From: Treponema primitia ZAS-2
GTDB lineage: Bacteria > Spirochaetota > Spirochaetia > Treponematales > Breznakiellaceae
Assembly: GCF_000214375.1 (NCBI RefSeq)
Contig: NC_015578.1
Span: forward strand, 310,001-374,000
Length of the DNA: 64,000 bases
Direction: 5' to 3'
Below the pieces are notes generated by a model, which was not told the origin of the DNA, ran no database searches, and worked only from the letters and a program-made list of their open reading frames with translations. How positions within the stretch are numbered: the first letter of the stretch is position 1; every line of letters begins with the position of its first letter. The translations under genes were made by a program, and so were the position numbers. Positions 16,470-24,973 of this stretch are shown here, one piece after another.

Positions 16470-17381
16470 ATGCGAAAAAACAGTACCCTTCCGATGAAGA
16501 TTATCTTTCTGGGCCCTGCAGTTTTTTGTTATTTGGTGGTTTTCCTGTACCCCACCCTGCGAACCGCCTTTATGAGCTTTTTTAAGGTTGATGCCATCAC
16601 GGACGCTCTGGCAAAGTGGAGCTTTACAGGCCTGGGGAACTATGCTTCCCTTTTTAAAAGCACACTTTTTATGCGCTCCATGCAAAACATCGCCGGGATT
16701 TGGTTTTACGGCGGCCTTTTAGTGTTTGCCCTGGGGCTGCTCTTTGCGGTGATCCTCACTTCCGGGGTGCGGTACAAGGCTTTTTTCCGGGCATTTATTT
16801 ACCTACCCAACGTTATTTCCGCGGTTGCCATGGGTACCATGTGGATGCAGTATGTCTACAGCCCCCGTTATGGCCTTTTGAAAAATGTTTTTGGCTTTCT
16901 TAAACTTGAAAAACTTGCGGCGATCCAATTGACATCGCCGGATTATATATTTGCCGCCCTCCTGGTAGCCTACTGCTTCGGTATGGTGGGCTACTTTATG
17001 CTCATCTTTATGGCGGGGATAGAAAAAATACCTGTGGACTATTATGAAGTTGCGGTGATTGAAGGGGCCTCCCGGTGGAAGCAGTTTGTAAAGATCACCA
17101 TCCCCCTTATGAAAAACGTGCTCAGGACAAATATTGTGCTCTGGACCATCAGCACCGTGGGCTTTTTTGTCTGGTCCATGATCTTCTCCCCCCTGAACCC
17201 GGAGCCGGGTACTGTTACCCCTATGGTGTATATGTACCAGATGATCTTTGGGGCAAATATGGTGGTCACTGAAAGGAACGTTGGTATAGGCGCCGCCGTG
17301 GGGGTGTTGCTCTCCCTGTTGGTAGTAGTGGTTTTTGCGGCAGCGACCAAACTCATCAGGGATGATGATGTGGAATTCTAG
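16470..17381 (+). CDS. Sugar ABC transporter permease (MalF type)
   Basis: A 303-residue inner-membrane permease with about six hydrophobic segments (e.g. IIFLGPAVFCYLVVFLYP, LLVFALGLLFAVILTSG). The EAA loop that contacts the ATPase is visible as YYEVAVIEGASRWKQFVKITIPLMK (read at residues ~191-215). A typical FxGLGNY element (FTGLGNYASLF) occurs near residue 50. It pairs with the permease that starts nine bases after its stop. AAGAGGAACT precedes the ATG. Confidence 0.92.
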   Translation: MRKNSTLPMKIIFLGPAVFCYLVVFLYPTLRTAFMSFFKVDAITDALAKWSFTGLGNYASLFKSTLFMRSMQNIAGIWFYGGLLVFALGLLFAVILTSGVRYKAFFRAFIYLPNVISAVAMGTMWMQYVYSPRYGLLKNVFGFLKLEKLAAIQLTSPDYIFAALLVAYCFGMVGYFMLIFMAGIEKIPVDYYEVAVIEGASRWKQFVKITIPLMKNVLRTNIVLWTISTVGFFVWSMIFSPLNPEPGTVTPMVYMYQMIFGANMVVTERNVGIGAAVGVLLSLLVVVVFAAATKLIRDDDVEF

Positions 17382-17390
17382 GAGGCCTGT

Positions 17391-18242
17391 ATGTCAAACA
17401 AACCTTTAGCCGGCAGAAAAGCCGACTCTACCCTGATTCCCGGTTATGCAGTAGTAGTGCTATGGTGCCTTTTTACGGTGGTAATCATAGGCTGGATAGT
17501 GGCTGCTTCTTTTTCCACCACCAAGGCGATCTTTGCGGGGAAGATATTCAGTGACGGCTTCCACCCGGAAAATTACATTAAAGCCCTTATCACCCACAAA
17601 GTTGGTGTCTATTTTGTGAATTCCATCATTTATACCCTTACCACCTGTTTTGGGGTTATCCTGGTTTCCGCTCCTGCGGCGTATATTCTGGCCCGCTATG
17701 CGTTTAAGGGCAATAAACTTATTCAGAACACCTTTGTTGCTGCACTGGGGATTCCGGCTATCATGATCATCATGCCCCTGTTTGCCCTGATTACCCGGCT
17801 TAACCTGACCAATTCCCGGGGATTACTGGTATTCTTGTATATCAGTATCAATATGCCCTTCACGGTCTTTTTTATGATCGCCTTTTTTCAGAATATTTCC
17901 TTTTCCTTTGAAGAGGCTGCGTCCATTGACGGCTGTGGGCCTATCAGGACCTTCTGGGTTATCATTCTGCCTCTAGCTCAGCCGGGCATAATAACCGTGA
18001 CGATCTTTAACTTTATCACCGTATGGAACGAATATTTTATGGCCCTGATCTTTGCCAATAAGACAAATCTGCGCCCGGTGGCAGTGGGGCTTTATTCCAT
18101 GATCCAGTCCATGCGCTACACCGGGGATTGGGCGGGGATGTTTGCCGCAGTAGTAATAGTGTTTCTGCCCACATTCCTGCTCTACATCTTCCTTTCTGAG
18201 AAAATTATTGCCGGGGTTACCAGCGGGGCTATCAAGGGTTGA
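17391..18242 (+). CDS. Sugar ABC transporter permease (MalG type)
   Basis: A 283-residue inner-membrane permease. Hydrophobic segments begin at VVVLWCLFTVVIIGWIV; the EAA loop reads FEEAASIDGCGPIRTFWVI (~residues 181-199). It forms the heterodimeric channel with the preceding protein. The GGAGGCCTGT site precedes the ATG. The stop overlaps or nearly touches the next gene, so the DUF5107 protein belongs to the same operon. Confidence 0.92.
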   Translation: MSNKPLAGRKADSTLIPGYAVVVLWCLFTVVIIGWIVAASFSTTKAIFAGKIFSDGFHPENYIKALITHKVGVYFVNSIIYTLTTCFGVILVSAPAAYILARYAFKGNKLIQNTFVAALGIPAIMIIMPLFALITRLNLTNSRGLLVFLYISINMPFTVFFMIAFFQNISFSFEEAASIDGCGPIRTFWVIILPLAQPGIITVTIFNFITVWNEYFMALIFANKTNLRPVAVGLYSMIQSMRYTGDWAGMFAAVVIVFLPTFLLYIFLSEKIIAGVTSGAIKG

Positions 18243-18244
18243 TT

Positions 18245-20521
18245 ATGCCGGGTAAAACTTCTGTCCGCACCGACTGGCTTTTCCTCAAAGGGAGCCCCCG
18301 GGGCTTGCTTCCCGGGATGCTTCCCCCGGACCCGGGTCTAGGCGCTCTGGCGAATCCTCAGCCCCTTTTCCGGGACCCTGCCCCAGATTTGCCCGTGGCG
18401 GCGGCTTTTGGGTTCCCTGAGGACAAACACGCTACCTTTGGCAGCGAAACTGCGTTCCGCATACTCCCCTATACCCGACAGGATCGCTACAACCGGGAAC
18501 TGGAGGACCTTGAGCTGCCATCGGTGGTGTTGGAAAACGATTTTCTCAAAGCCGAATTTATCCCCGCCCTGGGCGGCCGGCTCTGGTCCCTGTACGATAA
18601 AACCGCTAAGCGGGACATACTCTACCGCAACCCGGTGTTCCGGCCCGCAAACCTTGCTATCCGGGATGCCTGGTTTTCCGGGGGCATCGAATGGAATATA
18701 GGCCGCCTGGGACACTCGGTACACACCTGCGCCCCGGTTTTTGCGGGGGTGCTTGAGACCGCCGCTACGGGTGGAGCTCCCTCCTCCGGGCCTGTGTTGC
18801 GTATATGGGAATTTGAGCGTCAGACCCGGCTCTTCTGGCGCATTGAATTCACCCTGGCCGATGAGGTCCCGGTGCTTTACGCTGCGGTCTGTGTTGAAAA
18901 CCCCGACCCGGTGACGAAACCCCTGTACTGGTGGACCAATGCTGCGGTTCCACAAAAACCGGGAGTACGGGTTCTCTCTGCCACCGATGAGGTGATTTAC
19001 TTTGTTCCCGGCACAGGAAAAATGAAGACCATGGGGGGCGCAAAATTACCTGAACTGCCCACCATGCCCGGAGCCGATACCAGTTATCCTGCAAGGTTTA
19101 CCTATTCTAACGAATATTTTTTTCAGAACGATCGGACAATTCAAGATAATAGTAATAATGCGGATCAGGCTTATCCCTGGGAAATCGCGGTTTACGAAGA
19201 TGGCTATGCCTATGCCGAGGCTTCCACGGCGCCCCTGCTGTACCGGAAGATGTTCTGCTGGGGCAGCGGCCCGGGCGGGCGGCGCTGGCAGGATTTTCTT
19301 TCCCTGAAGGGTGAGGAGTACTTGGAAGTTCAGGCCGGCCTTGCCCCGACCCAGCTCCATACGGCAGAGATTGCCGGGGACAGTGTTGTTGACTGGGTGC
19401 AGGGTTTTACAGCCCTGAACCTGGACCCGGCGGAGGCCCACCAGAAAGACTACGCTGCCGCCGGGGCATACTCCGGGGCACAGCTTGCGGACCGCATCAG
19501 CCGGGCGGATTTGGGACAGGCCCTGGAAGCGGCGAGGCGGCGTTGGGAAACGCCGGTATCCTCATGCCTTGCTTTGGGCAGCGGTTGGGGCGCCCTGGAA
19601 ACGGAACTTCGGCATGCGAGTGGGACGGTGGCGGATTCAGCGCCGTGTATGTCCCAGGGTTTGGTTTTTTCCGGGGCGGTGGAATCTGCGCCGGGCATGT
19701 CACAAGGCCTGGGTTTTTCCGGGGCGGTGGATTCAGTACCGGGCATACCACGGGGTTTGAGTTTTCCCGGGGCGTCCATAGGCGAAGATGAGCGGCCCTG
19801 GCTGGAACTTATTACCAAAGGCGCCTTGCCTATGCGGCCTGTTGAAGAAGGCCCCGGGGGTTTTGTTGTTGATGAAACTTGGGAAAGGCTTTTAATGAAA
19901 AGCCCCGGGCGGGAAGGGGACTGGCTGACCCCCTATCACCTGGGGGTTATCGCCCTTGAACGGGGGGATGCGGCACGGGCACGGGCCTGCTGGGAGGAAT
20001 CGCTGAAAGGCGCTGAAAACCCCTGGGCTTACCGGAACCTGGGGGTAGTTTTTCTGCGGGAGAATAAGCCTGCGGAAGCCTTGGATCAGTACCGGAAAAT
20101 ATTCAGCCGTTTTGGCGGCGGGGACGCGGTCAGTCTGGATCGTTCCTTTGCGGAGGAATACGTGACCCTGCTCATGGAACAGGGTCTGGATGTGGAAGCC
20201 GCCGCTGTGCTGGACGCCTGGGTTTCCGGCGGGGAACCCCGATTTATGGCAGAAGATTCCGGCCCCCTGACCGACGCCTTGGCCAAGCTTGCCTTTGCCC
20301 GCAGGGATGATGCGCTGCTGGATACACTGTTTTCCCGGGAACCTGCTCATATACGGGAAGCTAATACAACCCTGATAGACTTATGGATAAGCCGGGAGGC
20401 CCGGCGGCTTGGTGAAAGGGAAAATCTTTCCACGGCGGAAGCAGAAGAGCAGATAAAGCGCAGGGTTGCATTGGGGGAATTATCCCCACCCATGGAAATA
20501 GATTTCAGGATGTTTACCTGA
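18245..20521 (+). CDS. DUF5107/TPR protein of the sugar operon
   Basis: A ~758-residue protein. Residues ~90-400 match the DUF5107 pattern, a mutarotase-like, carbohydrate-related domain of unknown activity: PALGGRLWSLYDK, DILYRNPVFRPANLAIRDAW, GGIEWNIGRLGHS. The C-terminal ~220 residues contain TPR-like helices (AYRNLGVVFLRENKPAEALDQY). Between them lie three tandem 16-residue repeats (19634-19777). No signal peptide, so cytoplasmic. Co-transcription with the permeases suggests it handles or senses the imported sugar; this is inference. I prefer the ATG at 18245 (AAGGG upstream) over a TTG at 18239 that would overlap the permease stop. Confidence 0.8.
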   Translation: MPGKTSVRTDWLFLKGSPRGLLPGMLPPDPGLGALANPQPLFRDPAPDLPVAAAFGFPEDKHATFGSETAFRILPYTRQDRYNRELEDLELPSVVLENDFLKAEFIPALGGRLWSLYDKTAKRDILYRNPVFRPANLAIRDAWFSGGIEWNIGRLGHSVHTCAPVFAGVLETAATGGAPSSGPVLRIWEFERQTRLFWRIEFTLADEVPVLYAAVCVENPDPVTKPLYWWTNAAVPQKPGVRVLSATDEVIYFVPGTGKMKTMGGAKLPELPTMPGADTSYPARFTYSNEYFFQNDRTIQDNSNNADQAYPWEIAVYEDGYAYAEASTAPLLYRKMFCWGSGPGGRRWQDFLSLKGEEYLEVQAGLAPTQLHTAEIAGDSVVDWVQGFTALNLDPAEAHQKDYAAAGAYSGAQLADRISRADLGQALEAARRRWETPVSSCLALGSGWGALETELRHASGTVADSAPCMSQGLVFSGAVESAPGMSQGLGFSGAVDSVPGIPRGLSFPGASIGEDERPWLELITKGALPMRPVEEGPGGFVVDETWERLLMKSPGREGDWLTPYHLGVIALERGDAARARACWEESLKGAENPWAYRNLGVVFLRENKPAEALDQYRKIFSRFGGGDAVSLDRSFAEEYVTLLMEQGLDVEAAAVLDAWVSGGEPRFMAEDSGPLTDALAKLAFARRDDALLDTLFSREPAHIREANTTLIDLWISREARRLGERENLSTAEAEEQIKRRVALGELSPPMEIDFRMFT
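19634..19777 (+). repeat. Three tandem 48-bp repeats inside the DUF5107 gene
   Basis: Units begin at 19634, 19682 and 19730. Each encodes a 16-residue unit of the form [DE]S.PG..[QR]GL.F.GA[VS]. The repeats keep frame and sit between the DUF5107 domain and the TPR region, so copy number could vary without breaking the protein. Confidence 0.85.
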
Positions 20522-20594
20522 CCCTAATGGTCGTCTCCTGATGGAGTATCGGTCTGCTGACAGAATCATTGTCACCTGGGAAGACGTTGTTTTC

Positions 20595-21656
20595 TTATCG
20601 AAGCCGTTTCCTCATTTTACGTCGGTTTTTCCGGGCTTCTTCCCGCTCTTCAGGGGGAATAATCTTGGGACTGTCTGTTTTGGGAACATTCGGATAGATA
20701 CGGATCACTTCGTGGCCGGGAAGCTTGCGGGCAATAAAAAACCAGGCAACGGCGATGGCCACCATGCAGAACGAGAAAATCTGGCCGGTAGAAAAACTCA
20801 AGGCGGGGTGGGCCTGGGCGGTGGGGAGCGTTGTGGGGATAAACTGAATGCGGTAACCTAGATCTGAATCAGGCTCCCGGAAGTATTCGATGAAAAATCG
20901 GAAGATGCCGTAGCCCCCCAGGTAGAGGCTGACTAAAAAGCCCTTAAAGGGTTTACGGTTCCGCCAAATCCAGATGATCGCCCAGAGGATCAGCCCCTCA
21001 AAGAAGGCTTCAAAGAGCTGGGAGGGGTAACGGGGCAGGTTCAGCAGCGCAGTCTGGCTGGGTATGGCAATGCCGGTCTTTTCCGCCGCCTCCCTGACCC
21101 AGCTTTCCTTGGCGGAAAGGAGCTGGGCGTGGGGGAAGATCATCCCAAAGGGGCCGGTGGTCACCCTGCCATAGAGTTCGCCGTTGATAAAATTACCCAA
21201 GCGGCCAAAGGTATAGCCTAGGGGAATACTTGCGGCGTGCATATCAATGATTTCCCGAAAGTCCCAACGTTTTATTGCAGCGTAGATGATTGTCGCCAGG
21301 GCGCCCCCTATGACCCCGCCATGGTAACTCATGCCTTGGAGCCCGGTAAAGCGGCCGTTCTGAAAGGGCCAGAACACCAACCAGGGCTGGCGCCGGTAAA
21401 TGTCCCGGGTTTCATACACCATGGTAGAAAAAATTCGTGCCCCCAGGAGCAGGGCCAGGATACCCCAGAAGTAGATACCCGAAAGCTCATCTTCGCTCAT
21501 GGGAAAATTCCGCTCCCGCACCTGTTTGCGGTACAGCAGAAAGGCAATGCCAAAGGCTACGATATACATCAGGCCGTACCAACGGAAGGGGAAACCGGGG
21601 ATTATTTCCGGGGTGAGCCAGGGGGGAAATTGTACCGCCAAAGGGTTTAGGTTCAT
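20595..21656 (-). CDS. lgt: Prolipoprotein diacylglyceryl transferase
   Basis: Inner-membrane enzyme that transfers diacylglycerol from phosphatidylglycerol to the lipobox cysteine, the first step in lipoprotein maturation; it serves the many lipoproteins in this window. Seven hydrophobic segments and the signature GRLGNFINGELYGR (residues ~151-164) with the upstream MSYHGGVIGG are clear. The C-terminus carries an Arg/Lys-rich extension (EEREEARKNRRKMRKRLR). I use the ATG at 21656 (MNLNPLAV) with a GGAAAA site upstream rather than a TTG six bases earlier. Length 353 residues. Confidence 0.95.
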   Translation of the reverse strand: MNLNPLAVQFPPWLTPEIIPGFPFRWYGLMYIVAFGIAFLLYRKQVRERNFPMSEDELSGIYFWGILALLLGARIFSTMVYETRDIYRRQPWLVFWPFQNGRFTGLQGMSYHGGVIGGALATIIYAAIKRWDFREIIDMHAASIPLGYTFGRLGNFINGELYGRVTTGPFGMIFPHAQLLSAKESWVREAAEKTGIAIPSQTALLNLPRYPSQLFEAFFEGLILWAIIWIWRNRKPFKGFLVSLYLGGYGIFRFFIEYFREPDSDLGYRIQFIPTTLPTAQAHPALSFSTGQIFSFCMVAIAVAWFFIARKLPGHEVIRIYPNVPKTDSPKIIPPEEREEARKNRRKMRKRLR

Positions 21657-21866
21657 TAACAAGGGTTTTCCTTTATACCGGATTTTCTTACTATACCTTA
21701 GAGTGTCATAGGAAAATAGTCAATTATGTCCGAAGTCTCTTCCGCCTGATGCGGGGGTAAAAGGGCCTGGTTGTGACAGAGCGGCTTTTTTGAAAAATTG
21801 TATTGATACTTGACTAGGAGCATAAAACATTATTAAACTTAGATTAATAGTTCGATTGATGAATTC

Positions 21867-22045
21867 GGGAGAGAATGGAAGCGCATGGTGCGTTTTCGTC
21901 GCCGAAGGGGCAAACGCACAAAACTCTCAGGCAAATGTACCGAATTTTGACGACACTCCGAAAAAGCCGTGATGATTGAAACACGGCGCCGAAGGGGCAA
22001 CTCTCTGTTTAGCGGGGAAGAATCTCTCAGGTTGTAGACGGAGAG
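21867..22045 (+). ncRNA. Tandem glycine riboswitch
   Basis: Two gcvT-type glycine aptamers in series. Aptamer 1 (about 21867-21960) holds GCCGAAGGGGCAAA and ACTCTCAGGCAAA; aptamer 2 (about 21970-22045) holds CGCCGAAGGGGCAA and TCTCTCAGG. These are the conserved cores of the class. Glycine binding normally switches on glycine cleavage genes, and gcvT starts 87 bases after the second aptamer. Confidence 0.95.
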
Positions 22046-22047
22046 CA

Positions 22048-22098
22048 TTCCTGAACAGCGGCTGTCTTACCATTAGACAGCTTGTTTATGTTCAGGAA
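22048..22098 (+). promoter_or_regulatory. Extended hairpin between riboswitch and gcvT
   Basis: Outer arms TTCCTGAACA (22048-22057) and TGTTCAGGAA (22089-22098); inner arms GCTGTCT (22061-22067) and AGACAGC (22075-22081). No T-tract follows, so it is not an ordinary intrinsic terminator; it is the best candidate for the expression platform of the riboswitch. Confidence 0.6.
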
Positions 22099-22131
22099 AC
22101 ACTCGTTTATATACCTGTAGGAGGCCCCGAT

Positions 22132-23217
22132 TTGGAAAAGAAAACACCCCTTTATCAATGGCACGAATCTCATGGCGGAAGAATAGTCCCCTTTGCGGGG
22201 TACCTGCTCCCTGTGCAGTATGAATCCGGCGTTATCGCCGAACACAACGCGGTCCGCGAAAAGGCCGGCCTTTTTGACGTTTCCCACATGGGGGAATTTG
22301 TCATCCAGGGAAAGGCTGCCCTTGCCAATCTTCAGCGCATTTTAACTAACGACTTTACCAACATGACCATAGGCCGGGTCCGGTACACCCTGATGTGCAA
22401 TGACGGGGGAACCATCATCGACGATCTGGTGGTGTGTAAAATGGAAGAGGGCCGCTATTTTCTGGTGGTCAATGCGTCGAACCGCGAGAAGGATGCGGAC
22501 TGGATCAAGGCACACCTGAGCGGGGACGTCACCTTTGATGATGTTTCCGATACCTATGCCCAGATTGCTCTGCAGGGGCCCGCTTCTCCGGGCATACTGG
22601 CGTCCCTTTCCAACACTATTCCTGCGAAGTACTACACCCTGATCGAGCAGGGGACGGTAGCCGGTATAGACTGTATTGTTTCCCGGACCGGGTACACCGG
22701 TGAGACAGGTTTTGAGTTTTACTGTAAGAGTGCCGATGCAGAGCGGCTCTGGGAAAAACTCCTCGAAGCAGGGAAGGGCGCAGGGCTGATTCCCTGCGGG
22801 CTTGGGGCCAGGGATACCCTGCGGCTTGAGGCGGCCATGCCCCTCTACGGCCACGAGATGAGTGATACGGTGAATCCCTTTGAGGCAAATCTTTCCTCTG
22901 CGGTTAAAATGGACAAACCTGATTTTATCGGGAAGGCAAGTCTGACTGGAAAGGAAAAACCTTCCCGAATTCGGGTGGGGCTGCGTATCACCGGGCGGGG
23001 CATAGCCAGGGAACATTTCCCGGTATTTGCCGGGGGCAAGCCTGTGGGGCAAACCAGTTCGGGTACCTTCTGTCCCTGGCTGAAGCAGGCCTTTGCCATG
23101 GCCCTGGTGGACTCCGCAATCGCCCAAGTGGGAACCCCCTGCGAGGTTGATGTGCGGGGTAAAAAAGTTGAAGCTGAAATTTGCGCTCTTCCGTTTTATA
23201 CGAAGGGACAAAAATAA
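22132..23217 (+). CDS. gcvT: Aminomethyltransferase, glycine cleavage T protein
   Basis: T protein moves the methylene group from the aminomethyl-lipoyl arm of GcvH to tetrahydrofolate, releasing ammonia. Landmarks: TPLYQWHESHGGRIVPFAGY at the start, FDVSHMGEF, GAGLIPCGLGARDTLRLEA and the C-terminal barrel. I take the TTG at 22132 as start, 7 bases after GGAGG; the frame is open further upstream but that would run through the riboswitch. Length 361 residues, normal. It is first in a six-gene operon controlled by the tandem glycine riboswitch. Confidence 0.93.
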   Translation: MEKKTPLYQWHESHGGRIVPFAGYLLPVQYESGVIAEHNAVREKAGLFDVSHMGEFVIQGKAALANLQRILTNDFTNMTIGRVRYTLMCNDGGTIIDDLVVCKMEEGRYFLVVNASNREKDADWIKAHLSGDVTFDDVSDTYAQIALQGPASPGILASLSNTIPAKYYTLIEQGTVAGIDCIVSRTGYTGETGFEFYCKSADAERLWEKLLEAGKGAGLIPCGLGARDTLRLEAAMPLYGHEMSDTVNPFEANLSSAVKMDKPDFIGKASLTGKEKPSRIRVGLRITGRGIAREHFPVFAGGKPVGQTSSGTFCPWLKQAFAMALVDSAIAQVGTPCEVDVRGKKVEAEICALPFYTKGQK

Positions 23218-23241
23218 AATTAGTTATATGGAGGAATTGAA

Positions 23242-23613
23242 ATGAATTTTCCGGCTACTCTCAAGTACACAAAATCCCACGAGTGGGTAAAGGTTCTGGA
23301 AGGTGGACTTGTCGAAATCGGCCTGACCGATTATGCGCAGAAAGAGTTGGGGGACATTGTGTTCATCAACCTGCCCCAGCCCGGTGACAGCATTAGTGCG
23401 GGAGTCTCCTTTGCAGACATCGAATCAGTAAAGGCGGTCTCGGATATTTTTAGTCCCCTCACGGGAACCGTAAAAGAAATCAACAGCGCCATTCAGGACA
23501 GCCCCGAATCTATCAACAAGGCGCCCTACGAAGCATGGCTCATCCGCGCAGAAGGTGAAATTCCCCAGGGGGAACTGATCAGCGCCGAGGAATATCAGGC
23601 GCTTTTGTCTTAA
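23242..23613 (+). CDS. gcvH: Glycine cleavage system H protein
   Basis: The lipoyl carrier protein that shuttles aminomethyl and reducing equivalents between P, T and L proteins. The lipoylated lysine is in DIESVKAVSDIFSP (residue ~64). Length 123 residues is standard. GGAGGAATTGAA precedes the ATG; it lies 24 bases after gcvT and 10 bases before gcvPA. LplA later in the operon probably attaches its lipoate. Confidence 0.96.
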   Translation: MNFPATLKYTKSHEWVKVLEGGLVEIGLTDYAQKELGDIVFINLPQPGDSISAGVSFADIESVKAVSDIFSPLTGTVKEINSAIQDSPESINKAPYEAWLIRAEGEIPQGELISAEEYQALLS

Positions 23614-23623
23614 AGGAGTTCTT

Positions 23624-24973
23624 ATGGGTTCATATATACCGCATACCGAAGATGACCGCCAGGGAATGTTGACGGCCATGGGCCGGAAATCAATAGATGA
23701 GCTGTTTGCGGCGGTTCCGAAAAACGTCATGGTCAAAGAACTGAATCTGCCGCCGGGCATGGCTGAGCTTGAGGTGTCCCGCAAGCTGGGTGCCCTGGCG
23801 CAGGAAAACAAAGTGTTTCCGACAATTTTCCGTGGCGCCGGGGCTTATCGGCACTATATCCCTGCGGCGGTCAAGCGGATTACCGCCAACGAAACCTTTA
23901 TTACCGCCTACACTCCCTATCAGGCGGAGATAAGCCAGGGTATACTGCAATCGATCTTTGAGTACCAGACCATGATCTGCGAGTTGACCGGCATGGATGT
24001 TTCCAACGCCTCGGTCTATGATGGCGCAAGCGCCGCCGCCGAGGCGGTGAACATGTGCCGGGACCGGGAAAAGCAGCATATCTACGTTTCAGAATCCGCC
24101 CATCCCCAGGTTATCGAAACCATACGCAGTTATTGTGAAGGCTATGGTGTTCCCGTAACCCTGGTGCCCGCAGGCAAGGACGGCAGGACCGATACGGCAG
24201 CTCTGGAAAAACTGATCAACACAAAAACTACGGATAAAAACAGCAAGCCGCTTCAAAGCGCCGCGTGTCTTTACCTTCAGACCCCGAATTTTTCCGGTCT
24301 GATAGAAGACACCGCCAAAATAGCGGAAACGGTTCATGCCGCAGGCGCCCTGCTTGTGACTGGGGTGAACCCCATTTCCCTGGGACTGCTGGAAAGCCCC
24401 GGCGCCCTGGGCGCAGACATTGCGGTGGGCGAAGGCCAGCCCCTGGGCTTGCCCCTGGCTTTCGGCGGCCCCTACCTGGGCTTCATGGCCTGCAAAAGCG
24501 CCCTGATGCGGAAGCTTCCCGGCAGAATCGTTGGCGAGACCACGGATGCCAAAGGAGAGCGGGCTTTTGTGCTCACCCTGCAGGCCCGGGAGCAGCATAT
24601 ACGGCGGGAAAAGGCGTCGAGCAACGTCTGTTCCAACGAGGCCCACTGCGCTCTGACTGCGGCGGTCTACCTGTCCGTGCTGGGTGAGGAGGGCTTCACC
24701 GAAGTCGCCCGCCAATGTCACTCAAAAGCGGTCTACGCTGCAAAGCTCCTTTCCGCGCTTCCGGGCTTTTCTCTGGTGTATACCGGCGAATTCTTCAACG
24801 AATTTGTTACCAAGTGCCCGGATGCGAAAAAAGTTTTGGCGGTTCTTGAAAAGCATGGCATACTTGGCGGCTATCCTCTTTCGAATGAAATCACCCTTTG
24901 GTGTTTCACCGAACTCAACACAAAAGAAGAAATCGATGAACTGGTCCGTATCCTCAAGGAGGAAGTATTGTGA
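23624..24973 (+). CDS. gcvPA: Glycine dehydrogenase (decarboxylating) subunit 1
   Basis: N-terminal half of the P protein, which in this organism is split in two, as in many Gram-positive bacteria and spirochaetes. It works with GcvPB as a PLP-dependent decarboxylase. Typical start GSYIPHTEDDRQGML, then FRGAGAYRHYIPAAVKRI, YQAEISQGILQSIFEYQT and NVCSNEAHCALTAAVY. Length 449 residues is usual for the subunit. The stop overlaps the GTG start of gcvPB (GTGA). Confidence 0.95.
   Translation: MGSYIPHTEDDRQGMLTAMGRKSIDELFAAVPKNVMVKELNLPPGMAELEVSRKLGALAQENKVFPTIFRGAGAYRHYIPAAVKRITANETFITAYTPYQAEISQGILQSIFEYQTMICELTGMDVSNASVYDGASAAAEAVNMCRDREKQHIYVSESAHPQVIETIRSYCEGYGVPVTLVPAGKDGRTDTAALEKLINTKTTDKNSKPLQSAACLYLQTPNFSGLIEDTAKIAETVHAAGALLVTGVNPISLGLLESPGALGADIAVGEGQPLGLPLAFGGPYLGFMACKSALMRKLPGRIVGETTDAKGERAFVLTLQAREQHIRREKASSNVCSNEAHCALTAAVYLSVLGEEGFTEVARQCHSKAVYAAKLLSALPGFSLVYTGEFFNEFVTKCPDAKKVLAVLEKHGILGGYPLSNEITLWCFTELNTKEEIDELVRILKEEVL

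Noticed and set aside
15180-16685. A 501-residue open frame on the minus strand
   Set aside because: It runs antisense through the sugar-binding lipoprotein gene, which has a signal peptide, lipobox and family motifs; the minus frame has none.
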